Origin: a virus
IMG/VR virus record: IMGVR_UViG_3300042987_002196
Coordinates: 1-55,939 of that record
DNA: 55,939 nt
Direction: 5' to 3' (one strand)
Shown here: positions 40,372-47,453 of the stretch, piece after piece
How the letters are laid out: each line of letters starts with the position of its first letter
Numbering within the stretch: the stretch's first letter is position 1
The notes under the pieces: model-generated
Database searches by the model: none
Seen by the model: only the letters and a program-made list of their open reading frames with translations
Told to the model about the DNA's origin: nothing
Made by a program: the position numbers and the translations under genes

Positions 40372-41055
40372 ATGAGCACTCTCGCAGCCACAAATCTCAA
40401 GAACGCCAGCTCTGGCAGCAACAACATCGTTCTTAACAGTGATGGAACTGTTGGTGGAGCAGCTCTAGCCAGTACTAGTGACATGGCTGGTGTAACAACC
40501 ACCGGCACTAACACAGCCGGTAGCACGACCCTCACTGTTGGATCCGCTACCGGTGTCAGCGCAGGCATGTTCATCGTTGGCGAGGGCATTGCTCCTGGTA
40601 CCACGGTGAGTACGATTGTTGGCACCACGGTAACGATGAGCCAAGCATCGGCGGCATCGCCCAACCTTGGTTTAACTGGAACCGAACCAGTTACCTTCTA
40701 CGCCAACAACAAACTGGTCAGCCCCGGCGTGATTGGTCCCATGCTGTGCCGCGCCTGGGTCAATTTCAACGGCACCGGCACCGTGGCAATCCGCGCCAGC
40801 TACAACGTGAGCAGCATTACTGATAATGGAGTTGGATTGTTCACGCTAAACATGATCTCAGCTCTAGCAGATACGAATTATGTCATGATTGGCACTACGG
40901 GAACGACAACTACGACTGGAGGCACGGCCAACACCGCAGTGCAGGACACCTCGGCGGTTACGGCAAGAACTACAATCGCCGTGCAATTCAGGTGCAATAG
41001 TTCAGCGGGTGCAAATACTGATCATGACTTCAATAACGTCGCCATCTTCCGCTGA
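40372..41055 (+). CDS. tail fibre tip protein (receptor-binding domain type A, paralogue)
   Basis: A 227-residue fibre component. Residues 1-40 are a stem (LAATNLKNASSGSNNIVLNS); about 45-95 is a beta module (TTLTVGSATGVSAGMFIVGE) of the same type as those inserted in the gpL-like protein. The C-terminal 110 residues (RAWVNFNGTGTVAIRASYNV, FTLNMISALADTNYVMIGTT, FNNVAIFR) match the C-terminal domain of the 39237 gene. Two paralogous tips may broaden or switch host range. It starts 4 nt after the preceding gene. Confidence 0.72.
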   Translation: MSTLAATNLKNASSGSNNIVLNSDGTVGGAALASTSDMAGVTTTGTNTAGSTTLTVGSATGVSAGMFIVGEGIAPGTTVSTIVGTTVTMSQASAASPNLGLTGTEPVTFYANNKLVSPGVIGPMLCRAWVNFNGTGTVAIRASYNVSSITDNGVGLFTLNMISALADTNYVMIGTTGTTTTTGGTANTAVQDTSAVTARTTIAVQFRCNSSAGANTDHDFNNVAIFR

Positions 41056-41064
41056 GGTATCACC

Positions 41065-41472
41065 ATGCAACGCATCATCTACTCTCAACCCGATGGCACC
41101 GTTGCTGTCATCATCCCCGCCGAGTCCGTCGAACTGGCGCTCAAGGATGTGCCTGAGGGCGTTCTCTATGAGATCGTCTCTACCGACGATGTTCCAGCCG
41201 ATCGCACCTTCCGTGGTGCCTGGGTAATGGGCGACTGCTGCGTTGAGCACGACATCGACCGCTGCCGTGCCATCGGCCACGACATGCGCCGTGCCAAGCG
41301 TGCCGAGGAGTTCGCGCCGCACGATGAGGTGATCGCCAAGCAGATTCCTGGCGCTGATGCTGCCGCCGCCGAGGAGGCCCGCCAGGAGATCCGCGACCGC
41401 TACGCCGGTATCCAGGCGGCCATCGACGCAGCTGCCACGCCTGATGAAATCAAAGCCGCTCTCGAATCCTGA
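41065..41472 (+). CDS. conserved fibre-linked hypothetical protein
   Basis: A 135-residue protein with a pattern often found directly after fibre genes in phages and prophages of cyanobacteria: RIIYSQPDGTVAVIIPAES, then KDVPEGVLYEIVSTDDVPAD and RTFRGAWV. The C-terminal third is an acidic Ala-rich helix (EEARQEIRDRYAGIQAAIDA). It may be a fibre assembly chaperone by position. AGGT lies before the ATG. The last stop base overlaps the next small gene. Confidence 0.65.
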   Translation: MQRIIYSQPDGTVAVIIPAESVELALKDVPEGVLYEIVSTDDVPADRTFRGAWVMGDCCVEHDIDRCRAIGHDMRRAKRAEEFAPHDEVIAKQIPGADAAAAEEARQEIRDRYAGIQAAIDAAATPDEIKAALES

Positions 41473-41609
41473 TGGCAGTCCGCAGCAAAACTGGCACCGC
41501 TCGCGTTGAGCATCAGCCGGGGCCTCCCAAGACCACCCGCCAAGGGCACGGCCAGCACAGCCGGCCGCGGCGGCGTGGTCGCAAGCCACTACGCGGGCAA
41601 GGTCGGTAA
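41472..41609 (+). CDS. 45-residue very basic small protein
   Basis: A gene of 45 codons starting at the ATG that overlaps the preceding TGA. The product is Arg/Gly/Gln/Lys-rich (VRSKTGTARVEHQPGPPKTT, then RRRGRKPLRGQGR) and resembles small basic proteins seen in cyanophages with the ending K-x-R-GQGR. No fold can be given; nucleic-acid binding is plausible from charge. The TAA of this gene shares its last A with the ATG of the next (TAATG), which supports translation. Confidence 0.6.
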   Translation: MAVRSKTGTARVEHQPGPPKTTRQGHGQHSRPRRRGRKPLRGQGR

Positions 41610-41752
41610 TGGACGCCCAAACCCGCGAAAATTGGCGCAAAGTCAAGGAAGCGCTAGAGCGGGCGGGAAAAACCGACAACCACTACTATCGCCGGGCTCT
41701 TGCGATCCTAGCCACTGGTCGCGATCCTTTCGACAGCGAGCTGCCTCGGTAG
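41609..41752 (+). CDS. 47-residue small protein
   Basis: A short gene coupled to the preceding one (TAATG at 41607-41611). The 47-residue product begins MDAQTRENWRKVKEALERAG and contains YYRRALAILATGRDPFD, predicted as two helices. Its TAG stop lies in a TAGCAT box 25 nt before the next gene. Unknown function; position just before lysis genes. Confidence 0.6.
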   Translation: MDAQTRENWRKVKEALERAGKTDNHYYRRALAILATGRDPFDSELPR

Positions 41753-41776
41753 CATCGTTCAGTCGAAGGAAGGGGC

Positions 41777-42049
41777 ATGGAGCGCGAGGTGTCACACAAT
41801 GACATCTACCGTGAGCTCGGTGAGCTCAAGGGCATGATGTCTGCCCTCATCCTTCACCGGGATAGGGACAACGACGAAAAGAAAGACATTTTTAAGCGGA
41901 TCGGTACTCTTGAAACCCGCATGGGTCAGGTGGTCATCCTGGCCGTCGTCGCCAGCTTGGTCTTACCCCCGGTATTCTCCTTCGTTGGCCAGCACTTCCA
42001 GCTCAACATCAGGCCCACTGCTGCTGTTTTAAGCGGCAAGCAGGGCTAG
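41777..42049 (+). CDS. small membrane protein, XhlA/holin-module-like
   Basis: A 90-residue protein with a soluble charged N-terminus (DIYRELGELKGMMSALILHR, RDNDEKKDIFKRIGTLETRM) and one hydrophobic segment near the C-terminus (VVILAVVASLVLPPVFSFVG, about residues 52-71). This layout, coiled-coil then one membrane segment, is like XhlA-type proteins of phage lysis cassettes. It lies two genes before the endolysin, so a part in membrane disruption is likely. GGAAGGGGC precedes the ATG (41767-41775). Confidence 0.65.
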   Translation: MEREVSHNDIYRELGELKGMMSALILHRDRDNDEKKDIFKRIGTLETRMGQVVILAVVASLVLPPVFSFVGQHFQLNIRPTAAVLSGKQG

Positions 42050-42064
42050 CCTTGGAGAAACCTC

Positions 42065-42214
42065 ATGGTTCTCGGTATGGATCCCACCACTGCCGCCATC
42101 ATTGCGATCGGCGTTGCTGCGCTGTCTGAGGCAATCGCCCTCAGCCCACTGCGTGCCAACAGCATCATCCAGCTGATCCTGCAGTTCCTGCGCCTTGCAT
42201 TCCCAAAGCGCTGA
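42065..42214 (+). CDS. 49-residue small hydrophobic protein, possible holin
   Basis: A short gene with Shine-Dalgarno GGAG (42055-42058). The product, 49 residues, has a hydrophobic N-terminal helix (TTAAIIAIGVAALSEAIAL) and a second amphipathic stretch (NSIIQLILQFLRLAFPKR) with a basic end, the size and layout of a small class II/III holin-like protein. An internal ATG (42077) would give 45 residues. It directly precedes the endolysin region, which supports a lysis role. The assignment as holin is an inference from shape and place. Confidence 0.6.
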   Translation: MVLGMDPTTAAIIAIGVAALSEAIALSPLRANSIIQLILQFLRLAFPKR

Positions 42215-42273
42215 CGATCGGCCCACGGCTCGATCGCGCTATCGAGGACTGGCATGCAACCCAGCCACCCAGC

Positions 42274-42384
42274 ATGCCAGCCCCGGTGATCGAGCACCAT
42301 CCGATCGGCGACGAGCTGCAGACCGGCGATAGCCGGCTGCTTGGTGGTGCGATGGAGATCAAGTCGCCTTGGAGCCGAGAGTGA
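42274..42384 (+). CDS. 36-residue small protein upstream of endolysin
   Basis: An open frame with ATG at 42274 encodes 36 residues (PAPVIEHHPIGDELQTGDSR, then LLGGAMEIKSPWSRE). Its TGA overlaps the GTG start of the endolysin gene (GTGA at 42381-42384), a sign of coupling. The same frame is open back to 42211 and would add LTIGPRLDRAIEDWHATQPP if a non-ATG start were used or if ribosomes shifted at the end of the upstream 49-residue gene. Function unknown. Confidence 0.5.
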   Translation: MPAPVIEHHPIGDELQTGDSRLLGGAMEIKSPWSRE

Positions 42385-43556
42385 GCAACACCGCCCCGAT
42401 CAGCCTTGAGCAGCTATTCCGCTACTGGCGGAATCTCCCCCACCAAGCCGGCGCTATCGCTGAATTGGAGGTTGATCTGCGTGAAAACGGCTACGACGAC
42501 GCCATGCGTCGCGATCGGCCGTGGTTTGCCACGTGGAGCCAGGACGGCAAGCAGTCCGACCTGGCGCCGGCCTTGGCTTTGATCAAGTCGTTCGAGGGCT
42601 GTCACCTTGAGGCGTACCCAGACCCGCTGCACGGGTGGGACGTGGCCACGATTGGCTACGGCACCACTCGCTACGGCGACGGCCGCAAGGTGCAGAAAGG
42701 CGACAAGCTGAACGCCATTGAGGTCGACATGCTGCTGCGGCAGGAAGTCGATCGGATCGCCGCCAAGCTGAACAGCACCGTGCCCTTCTGGAAAGAGATG
42801 GGCGACAACCAGAAATCAGCCCTGATCTCCTTTGCTTACAACCTCGGCTCAGGCTTCTACGGCACCGAGGGTTTCAAGACCATCAACGGTGCATTGCGTG
42901 ACCGGCGCTGGAAGGATGTGCCCGCAGCAATGCTGCTCTACCGCAACCCTGGCACTAACGTCGAAGCCGGCCTGAAGCGCCGCCGCAAGGCTGAAGGTGA
43001 TCTCTGGCTGCAGGATATGGACGAGATGCCGGAGGAGCCGGTACGTCTTGCTGTGCCCTACTTCAGCCAGCGCGATAACCAGTCCGGTCAGGGCTATCGC
43101 GAGTGCTTCTCGTCGAGCTGCGCCATGATTGCAGCCTTCTACGGCAAGGTCAAAACCGACGACGAGTACAACACTGCTCGTGCGAAATTCGGAGACACCA
43201 CCGAGCCACTCGCGCAGGTCAAGACTCTGCAGTCTTTGGGGCTGAATGCACGTTTCATTCAGAAGTGCTCCGTCGCACAACTTGAGGCCGAGATCCGCGC
43301 TGGCCGGCCCGTTGCCGTTGGCTGGCTGCACCATGGCACAGCCGCGGCACCATCGGGTGGTGGGCATTGGACCGTGGCGATCGGCTTCAACCCGACACAG
43401 ATCGTCCACAACGATCCATACGGCGAGTGCGACATGATCAACGGCGGCTACCTCAACGCCAAGGGCGCCAGCATCGGCTACAGCCGCAAGAACTGGCTGC
43501 GCCGGTGGGAAGTGGAAGGCCCCGGCACTGGCTGGGCGGTGCTGGTCTCAAAGTGA
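42381..43556 (+). CDS. endolysin: GH24 lysozyme plus C39-like cysteine peptidase
   Basis: A 391-residue two-domain lysis enzyme. Residues about 60-210 are a T4-type lysozyme (GH24 muramidase): catalytic Glu in IKSFEGCHLEAY, TIGYGTT, QKSALISFAYNLGSGFYGT. Residues about 220-391 are a C39-like papain-fold peptidase: YFSQRDNQSG, Cys in ECFSSSCAMIAAFYG (about 241), His in GHWTVAIGF (about 329) and Asp in VHNDPYGE (about 345). Together they would cut glycan strands and peptide bridges. No signal peptide is present, so export depends on a holin. The GTG at 42381 overlaps the 36-residue gene; a TTG at 42369 is an alternative. A GGGCC-CGGC-GGCCC hairpin follows at 43581-43594. Confidence 0.9.
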   Translation: MSNTAPISLEQLFRYWRNLPHQAGAIAELEVDLRENGYDDAMRRDRPWFATWSQDGKQSDLAPALALIKSFEGCHLEAYPDPLHGWDVATIGYGTTRYGDGRKVQKGDKLNAIEVDMLLRQEVDRIAAKLNSTVPFWKEMGDNQKSALISFAYNLGSGFYGTEGFKTINGALRDRRWKDVPAAMLLYRNPGTNVEAGLKRRRKAEGDLWLQDMDEMPEEPVRLAVPYFSQRDNQSGQGYRECFSSSCAMIAAFYGKVKTDDEYNTARAKFGDTTEPLAQVKTLQSLGLNARFIQKCSVAQLEAEIRAGRPVAVGWLHHGTAAAPSGGGHWTVAIGFNPTQIVHNDPYGECDMINGGYLNAKGASIGYSRKNWLRRWEVEGPGTGWAVLVSK

Positions 43557-43580
43557 CGTTTTGCGACTGAACCGAGACTT

Positions 43581-43597
43581 GGGCCCGGCGGCCCGTA
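43581..43597. promoter_or_regulatory. hairpin and TATCTT box between endolysin and dCTP deaminase genes
   Basis: GGGCC (43581-43585) and GGCCC (43590-43594) form a short GC hairpin without a T-run. A TATCTT box starts at 43596, 27 nt before the dCTP deaminase ATG. This may be a weak terminator followed by a promoter that separates late and nucleotide-metabolism genes. Confidence 0.35.
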
Positions 43598-43622
43598 TCT
43601 TGGGGCATCACCTGCGACCCGC

Positions 43623-44144
43623 ATGATCCTTCACGACCGCGAAATCAAGCGCTTCTGCGAAGAGGAGCGGATGATCGTTCCGTTTGATCTCGATCAGCTC
43701 AACCCCGCCTCCTACGATCTGCTCCTCGGCAACGAGATCATGATCGAGAGCGCCACTACCGATGAGCTGATTCGCGTCGACATCAGCGACTGCGACGAGA
43801 ACAACCCCTACCTGCTCAAGCCTGGCCAGTGGATTCTCGCCGAGACCTGGGAGACATTCAACATGCCCGATGACGTGGCCGGGTTCCTCTTTCTCAAGTC
43901 GAGTCGCGCTCGAGAAGGTCTAGAGCACAGCCACGCCGGCTTCGCCGACCCGCAATGGAACGGCTCCAAGCTGACGCTGGAGCTCACCAACGCCCGCCGG
44001 CTGCGGCCGTTGAAGCTTTGGCCCGGCAAGAAGATCGGCCAGATGGTGTTCATGCTGATGGCCGGGATCCCGGATATCTCTTATGCCGCCGTCGGCCATT
44101 ACAACAACCACAAGCAGGTGATGCCGTCATGGGAGTCGAACTGA
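43623..44144 (+). CDS. dcd: dCTP deaminase
   Basis: A 173-residue member of the dCTP deaminase/dUTPase trimeric family. It converts dCTP to dUTP, feeding thymidylate synthesis by the ThyX encoded next door. The conserved core is present: ILHDREIKRFC at the start, LNPASYDLLLGNEI, KSSRAREGLEHSHAGFADPQ (about 91-110) and LTLELTN (about 116-122) containing the probable catalytic Glu, followed by KKIGQMVFM. Length fits monofunctional bacterial and phage Dcd (about 175-190). It overlaps the thyX start by 16 nt. Deamination versus dUTPase activity cannot be separated from sequence alone. Confidence 0.88.
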   Translation: MILHDREIKRFCEEERMIVPFDLDQLNPASYDLLLGNEIMIESATTDELIRVDISDCDENNPYLLKPGQWILAETWETFNMPDDVAGFLFLKSSRAREGLEHSHAGFADPQWNGSKLTLELTNARRLRPLKLWPGKKIGQMVFMLMAGIPDISYAAVGHYNNHKQVMPSWESN

Positions 44145-44755
44145 TTCACTGCACGCCGGACGCTGAGCGGCTCATCGTCAAGATGGCCCGCGTCAGCAAC
44201 CCGGCCAATCAAGACAACGAAGCGACCGGCCCCAAGCTGCTCCGCTACCTGATCAAGCACCGGCATTGGTCGCCGTTCGAGATGGCATCGATGTGCGTCC
44301 AGATCGATACTGAGCGCGACATCGCCGCTCAGATCCTGCGGCACCGGAGCTTCAGCTTCCAGGAGTTCAGCACTCGCTATGCGAAAACCGGCATGGCGGA
44401 AATTCCAGCACTTAGGCGCCAAGATGCCGTCAACCGGCAAAACAGCATCGACGATCTCCCGGACAACCTGTGCTCCGAGATGGAGCGAAGAATGTGCGTG
44501 CTGATGATGGACTCGTTTCGCTTATACGATGACATGCTGCACGAAGGCATCGCCAAGGAGACCGCTCGCCGGATCCTGCCGCTCTGCACGCCCACCACTC
44601 TCTATATGCACGGCACGCTGCGCAGCTGGCTGCACTACATCGACGTGCGCACCGAGGCCGGCACCCAGCTCGAGCACCGGCAGATCGCTGAGGCGATCAA
44701 AGGTATCTTCCTTGAGCAGTTTCCCATAATCGGAGAAGCAGCCTTCGGGTCATGA
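44129..44755 (+). CDS. thyX: flavin-dependent thymidylate synthase ThyX
   Basis: A 208-residue ThyX enzyme that makes dTMP from dUMP using methylene-tetrahydrofolate and NAD(P)H. The signature RHRSFSFQEFSTRY (about residues 70-83, R-H-R-x7-S) is complete, and the C-terminal HGTLRSWLHYIDVRTE with QLEHRQIAEA is typical. ThyX is frequent in cyanobacteria and cyanophages. The ATG at 44129 overlaps the dcd 3' end; longer in-frame versions are a shadow of dcd. Its stop overlaps the next gene's ATG (ATGA at 44752). Confidence 0.95.
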   Translation: MGVELIHCTPDAERLIVKMARVSNPANQDNEATGPKLLRYLIKHRHWSPFEMASMCVQIDTERDIAAQILRHRSFSFQEFSTRYAKTGMAEIPALRRQDAVNRQNSIDDLPDNLCSEMERRMCVLMMDSFRLYDDMLHEGIAKETARRILPLCTPTTLYMHGTLRSWLHYIDVRTEAGTQLEHRQIAEAIKGIFLEQFPIIGEAAFGS

Positions 44756-45054
44756 GATTCGCCTCTCGCGACGGCACGGTCACATTCGACGAGGGGCTTG
44801 AGACTGCTTATGAGCTGTTTCGCGAGGGTCGCATCCAAGATGCGGCCATGATGTTCCTCGTCTACGCAGACCCCGACGCGATCGGCATCGTCGGCGAGAG
44901 CGAGTACAACGCTCTCGCTGCCCATTTCAAAGAGATGATGGCGTACGTGAAGCTGTACCAAATGATCTGCGACGAGCTCGCGCAGCCACTGCTCAGCGAA
45001 AACGGCAAGCCGGCCTACATGGTCGGGCCGGCGGCTGAGGACGACGAAGACTAG
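44752..45054 (+). CDS. small acidic hypothetical protein
   Basis: A 100-residue acidic helical protein (FDEGLETAYELFREGRIQDA, ESEYNALAAHFKEMMAYVKL, ending EDDED) coupled to thyX by ATGA. The helix pairs give it a TPR-like or four-helix look. No named family recognised. Its stop codon (TAG at 45052-45054) overlaps by 3 nt with the stop of the integrase gene on the other strand (CTA at 45051-45053), a tail-to-tail arrangement. Confidence 0.65.
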   Translation: MRFASRDGTVTFDEGLETAYELFREGRIQDAAMMFLVYADPDAIGIVGESEYNALAAHFKEMMAYVKLYQMICDELAQPLLSENGKPAYMVGPAAEDDED

Positions 45055-46151
45055 ATCTGATCAGCCACAGCCCTCGCCATCGCTTGCGCTCCATCCTCGA
45101 GTAGGTGCGCGTAGCGGTTGGTGGTCAGCGGGCTGGCATGGCCGAGCAGATTGCCGACCTGCGGCAGCGTCAGGCCAACCTTGGTGATCGCCACCGACGC
45201 CCAGTGGTGCCGCAGGTCATGCACCTTCAGGTTCTTGATGTCGGCAAGGACCATCAGCTCTTCCCATAGGTTCTGATACCCCACCAGATAGCCATCGTCC
45301 TGCCCTGCGATAATCCATTGTGTATTTGATTTGAGTCTCAATTCTCTCAAAATGAGAATTCCTGCAGGAGGAATATGCACTACACGCTTTTGGCCAGTGC
45401 GATTGCCAGTCTTGTGACTGTCGGCGGGTATCGCGATCACGCCTGTTTTCTCGTCGAACCACTCCCATCTAGCGCGGCAGATTTCACTCACGCGGCACCC
45501 CGTCAGCATCAGCAGCCGTATCAGCTGAGCGAACCGCCAGCGCAATGGCGAGGTGGCTATCGCGTCCAGTGCGGCCACCAGCCGCTGTCGCTCTTCGCCT
45601 GACAGGTAACGCCTCCGCTTGCGCTCGGTGTTGGCCGGCACCTTGGCGCAGGGGTTGTCCGCCCGCAGGCCCCACAGGATCGACAGGTTGAACGCCTTGC
45701 GCAGCACCGCCAGCGTCCGGTTGGCTTGGATCGGCCGGATGCGCGACAGCAGACGCATCACCTCGGCGCTTGTGACCACCTGCACCTTCTGTCGCCCCAG
45801 CTTCGGGATGATGTGGACCTGCCAGATGCTCTGGTAGTTCTTCGCCGTGCCCGGCCGGAGCTTCGGGTAGTGCTCGGCCAGCAAGCGCTGGTACAGATCA
45901 GCCATGTCGGGGCCGCGGCGCAGTTCCTGGCGGGCGCTGGTGGGTGCATGCCCACGCGCCACGGCGGCAAGGATCTTGTGCGCCTCCTCGCGGGCCAGCG
46001 TGCGGTTGAGAATGTCAGCCCGGCCGATCTTGTGATGCTGCTGTTTGCCGCTCGGTTCGCGGTAGCGCAGATACCACGTTTCGACACCGCTCGGCAGCAC
46101 CAACAGGCCCAGTCCGGTGACCTTTGAGTCTGGCTTCCACTCGCGTTTCAT
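45051..46151 (-). CDS. int: tyrosine-recombinase integrase
   Basis: A 366-residue phage integrase. The N-terminal 70 residues are an arm-binding domain (GLGLLVLPSGVETWYLRYRE); residues about 85-170 are the SAM-like core-binding domain (LLAEHYPKLRPGTAKNYQSI). The catalytic domain has all residues (numbered from this start): Arg in TGCRVSE (220), Lys in DSHKTGN (247), HDLRH (311-315), His in LLGHAS (338), and the nucleophile Tyr in TTNRYAHL (347). The start is the ATG at 46151, because GGAGGG lies 4 nt before it; an in-frame ATG at 46163 lacks a ribosome site. Upstream is the attP region with repeated arm sites, so Int probably also represses its own transcription. Confidence 0.95.
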   Translation of the reverse strand: MKREWKPDSKVTGLGLLVLPSGVETWYLRYREPSGKQQHHKIGRADILNRTLAREEAHKILAAVARGHAPTSARQELRRGPDMADLYQRLLAEHYPKLRPGTAKNYQSIWQVHIIPKLGRQKVQVVTSAEVMRLLSRIRPIQANRTLAVLRKAFNLSILWGLRADNPCAKVPANTERKRRRYLSGEERQRLVAALDAIATSPLRWRFAQLIRLLMLTGCRVSEICRARWEWFDEKTGVIAIPADSHKTGNRTGQKRVVHIPPAGILILRELRLKSNTQWIIAGQDDGYLVGYQNLWEELMVLADIKNLKVHDLRHHWASVAITKVGLTLPQVGNLLGHASPLTTNRYAHLLEDGAQAMARAVADQI

Positions 46152-46161
46152 ACGTCCCTCC

Positions 46162-46433
46162 ATTCGCGCACTATTCGCGCAGATTTGCGCGAATTTGCGG
46201 TAACTTGCGCGAATCAGTGGGCAAAAGCAATCCCAATAAATGCTGTTTATTCAGATACTTGATGAGATTCCGTGAAGTTGCGTGAGACGTGCGAAAGAGA
46301 CTTTTAATCAGTAGGTCGTGGGTTCGACCCCCACAGCGCTCACCATAAAACACTAATGCGATCAATAACTTAACAAAGATTAAGTTACGGCGCTTGCCCA
46401 GCCGCAGCGGCCGTTCGCGCACTATTCGCGCAA
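46162..46433. other. attP region: tRNA-Lys core with integrase arm-type repeats
   Basis: The core is the 3' half of a tRNA-Lys gene: CTTTTAA anticodon loop (46301-46307, anticodon TTT), T arm GTGGG-TTCGACC-CCCAC (46318-46334), acceptor strand AGCGCTC and ACCA ending at 46345. The 5' half of a tRNA is absent, as expected if integration rebuilds the host gene. On both sides lie repeats: TTCGCGCACTATTCGCGCA at 46163-46181 and again at 46414-46432, and inverted copies TTGCGCGAAT at 46185-46194 and 46205-46214. Inverted repeats AATAAA/TTTATT (46235-46251) and AACTTAA/TTAAGTT (46367-46386) flank the core. This is the make-up of P and P' arms around a core site next to int. The stretch 46164-46519 has no gene. 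Confidence 0.9.
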
Positions 46434-46519
46434 CTCCAAACCCGCAGTGATCCCAAAGAAAACCTTGGCTCGCGGTGCCTCTGGCTACCGTTTGCAGAGA
46501 CCTTGTCCCGGTGGCGCCC

Positions 46520-46753
46520 ATGGCGGCCTACCTCCTCGAAGTGAGCGCCAAGGTCGTGGTGCATTCCGACGTGGAGTCGATCGAGGAGTTCCTCGAGGAC
46601 ACCTACGCCCGGATCTCCGAGTTCATCCCGAGCGACGAGCATATCGTCGACATTGAGCTGGATGCCTTTCCCTTACCCCAGGAATCAGGTGGATCACCAG
46701 ATCTCGGATACGGAGCTGATCCCGAGGAAGGAGGCGAAGCTCAGGTTTCGTGA
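46520..46753 (+). CDS. small acidic hypothetical protein
   Basis: A 77-residue acidic protein (AAYLLEVSAKVVVHSDVESI, EEFLEDTYARISEFIPSDEH) with an alpha/beta beginning and a disordered Gly/Glu-rich end. The ATG at 46520 is preferred; an in-frame ATG at 46475 would add 15 residues lying close to the attP right arm. It overlaps the HNH gene by 92 nt in another frame, an unusually long overlap, so one of the two starts may lie further downstream. Function unknown. Confidence 0.5.
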   Translation: MAAYLLEVSAKVVVHSDVESIEEFLEDTYARISEFIPSDEHIVDIELDAFPLPQESGGSPDLGYGADPEEGGEAQVS

Positions 46754-47006
46754 CCAGATCCTGCTGAGATGGGATTACAAGTGCGCATATTGTTCAGAGC
46801 CGCTGGGCCGCTCGGCGACGCTCGATCACGTCATTCCCAAGGCCAAGGGCGGCTCCACCGACCGCCAGAACCTAGTGCCAGCCTGTCTTGCGTGCAACGC
46901 CCACAAGCAGCATCACGACTGGCTGCCGTGGTTCGAGTCTCAGCCGTTTTTTTCTGAGATCAGAGCCCAGATCATCCACGAATGGGTTTCGCAGCCCATA
47001 GAGTGA
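46662..47006 (+). CDS. HNH endonuclease
   Basis: A 114-residue HNH nuclease of the zinc-containing type: CAYCSEPLG (C-x2-C), LDHVIPKAKGGST (the His-containing strand and loop), NLVPACLACNAHKQ (Asn and the second C-x2-C). Small HNH proteins of this kind near packaging or integration sites may help terminase or act as homing nucleases. The exact start is uncertain: ATG at 46662 or an in-frame TTG at 46653. It is the last plus-strand gene before the minus-strand early operon. Confidence 0.85.
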   Translation: MPFPYPRNQVDHQISDTELIPRKEAKLRFRDQILLRWDYKCAYCSEPLGRSATLDHVIPKAKGGSTDRQNLVPACLACNAHKQHHDWLPWFESQPFFSEIRAQIIHEWVSQPIE

Positions 47007-47101
47007 TGGTCCATTTGCCGCAAGGTAGTGGGATGTCCGCTGTGGCAGGCAGCGGTGAGGCGTGCGGATGCGTGAGTCGGCGTCACCTGCCACCTATTTC
47101 A

Positions 47102-47172
47102 GGGGAGCGGGCGGACTTGAACCGCCACTGAGTTCCAGTTGTCCTGGCTGCCTCTGCTTGGGCTACGCTCCT
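47102..47172 (-). other. tRNA-like sequence (degenerate)
   Basis: Read on the minus strand, the sequence has a nearly complete acceptor stem (AGGAGCG with CGCTCCC, first pair A-C mismatched), a short D stem GCC/GGC, a perfect T arm GGCGG-TTCAAGT-CCGCC and a discriminator base. The anticodon arm CCAG-GACAA-CTGG has a 5-nt loop, or a 7-nt loop with G at position 33 instead of the invariant T. It is therefore a tRNA relic, an unusual tRNA or a tRNA mimic. No amino acid can be assigned. Confidence 0.45.
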
Positions 47173-47180
47173 GGGCCAGC

Positions 47181-47453
47181 CTAACCCGGCGGTAGATCGT
47201 TCAGGATTGACTCATCGCCAATCACCCTGAGCACTGCTTCGTTGTAGGCGCGGGCAGCTTCCAGTTCATCGGCAAAAGCACCGATGTAGTAGCGCCGGCG
47301 GTTGAACGAAAAGCTGACCCGATAGGGCTTCTTGGGATTGTTGTTTTTCTGTACGCCGCGAAAGCGTGAGGTCTTGTTTTTCGGCAGCGGGCGGTTGGCC
47401 ATGCTGCGGTAAAAAGCATCGTCGGAGGAGCGTTTCCGAAAGTAGCGATTCAT
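47181..47453 (-). CDS. AP2-domain DNA-binding protein
   Basis: A 90-residue protein with a stand-alone AP2-like domain: SRFRGVQKNNNPKKPYRVSF, then RRRYYIGAFADELEAARAYN (about residues 32-74). AP2 domains bind DNA and in phages are usually the targeting part of HNH homing nucleases; here the nuclease part is missing. It resembles the AP2 part of the HNH-AP2 protein at 7740-8246. The ATG at 47453 overlaps the TGA of the gene before it (ATGA), so it is the last cistron of the minus-strand operon, 8 nt before the tRNA-like sequence. Could be a nuclease remnant or a regulator. Confidence 0.75.
   Translation of the reverse strand: MNRYFRKRSSDDAFYRSMANRPLPKNKTSRFRGVQKNNNPKKPYRVSFSFNRRRYYIGAFADELEAARAYNEAVLRVIGDESILNDLPPG

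Noticed and set aside
6332-43601. TAnnnT boxes before many late genes as a shared promoter class (for example 6332, 14767, 21571, 24111, 32600, 41750, 43596)
   Set aside because: They stand out in GC-rich gaps and fit cyanobacterial -10 elements, but several coincide with TAA/TAG stop codons and no -35 or constant spacing is seen. Not strong enough to list singly.
46301-46345. functional tRNA-Lys gene
   Set aside because: Only the 3' half is present; upstream bases do not form the D arm, acceptor 5' strand or full anticodon stem. Its place beside int marks it as attP.
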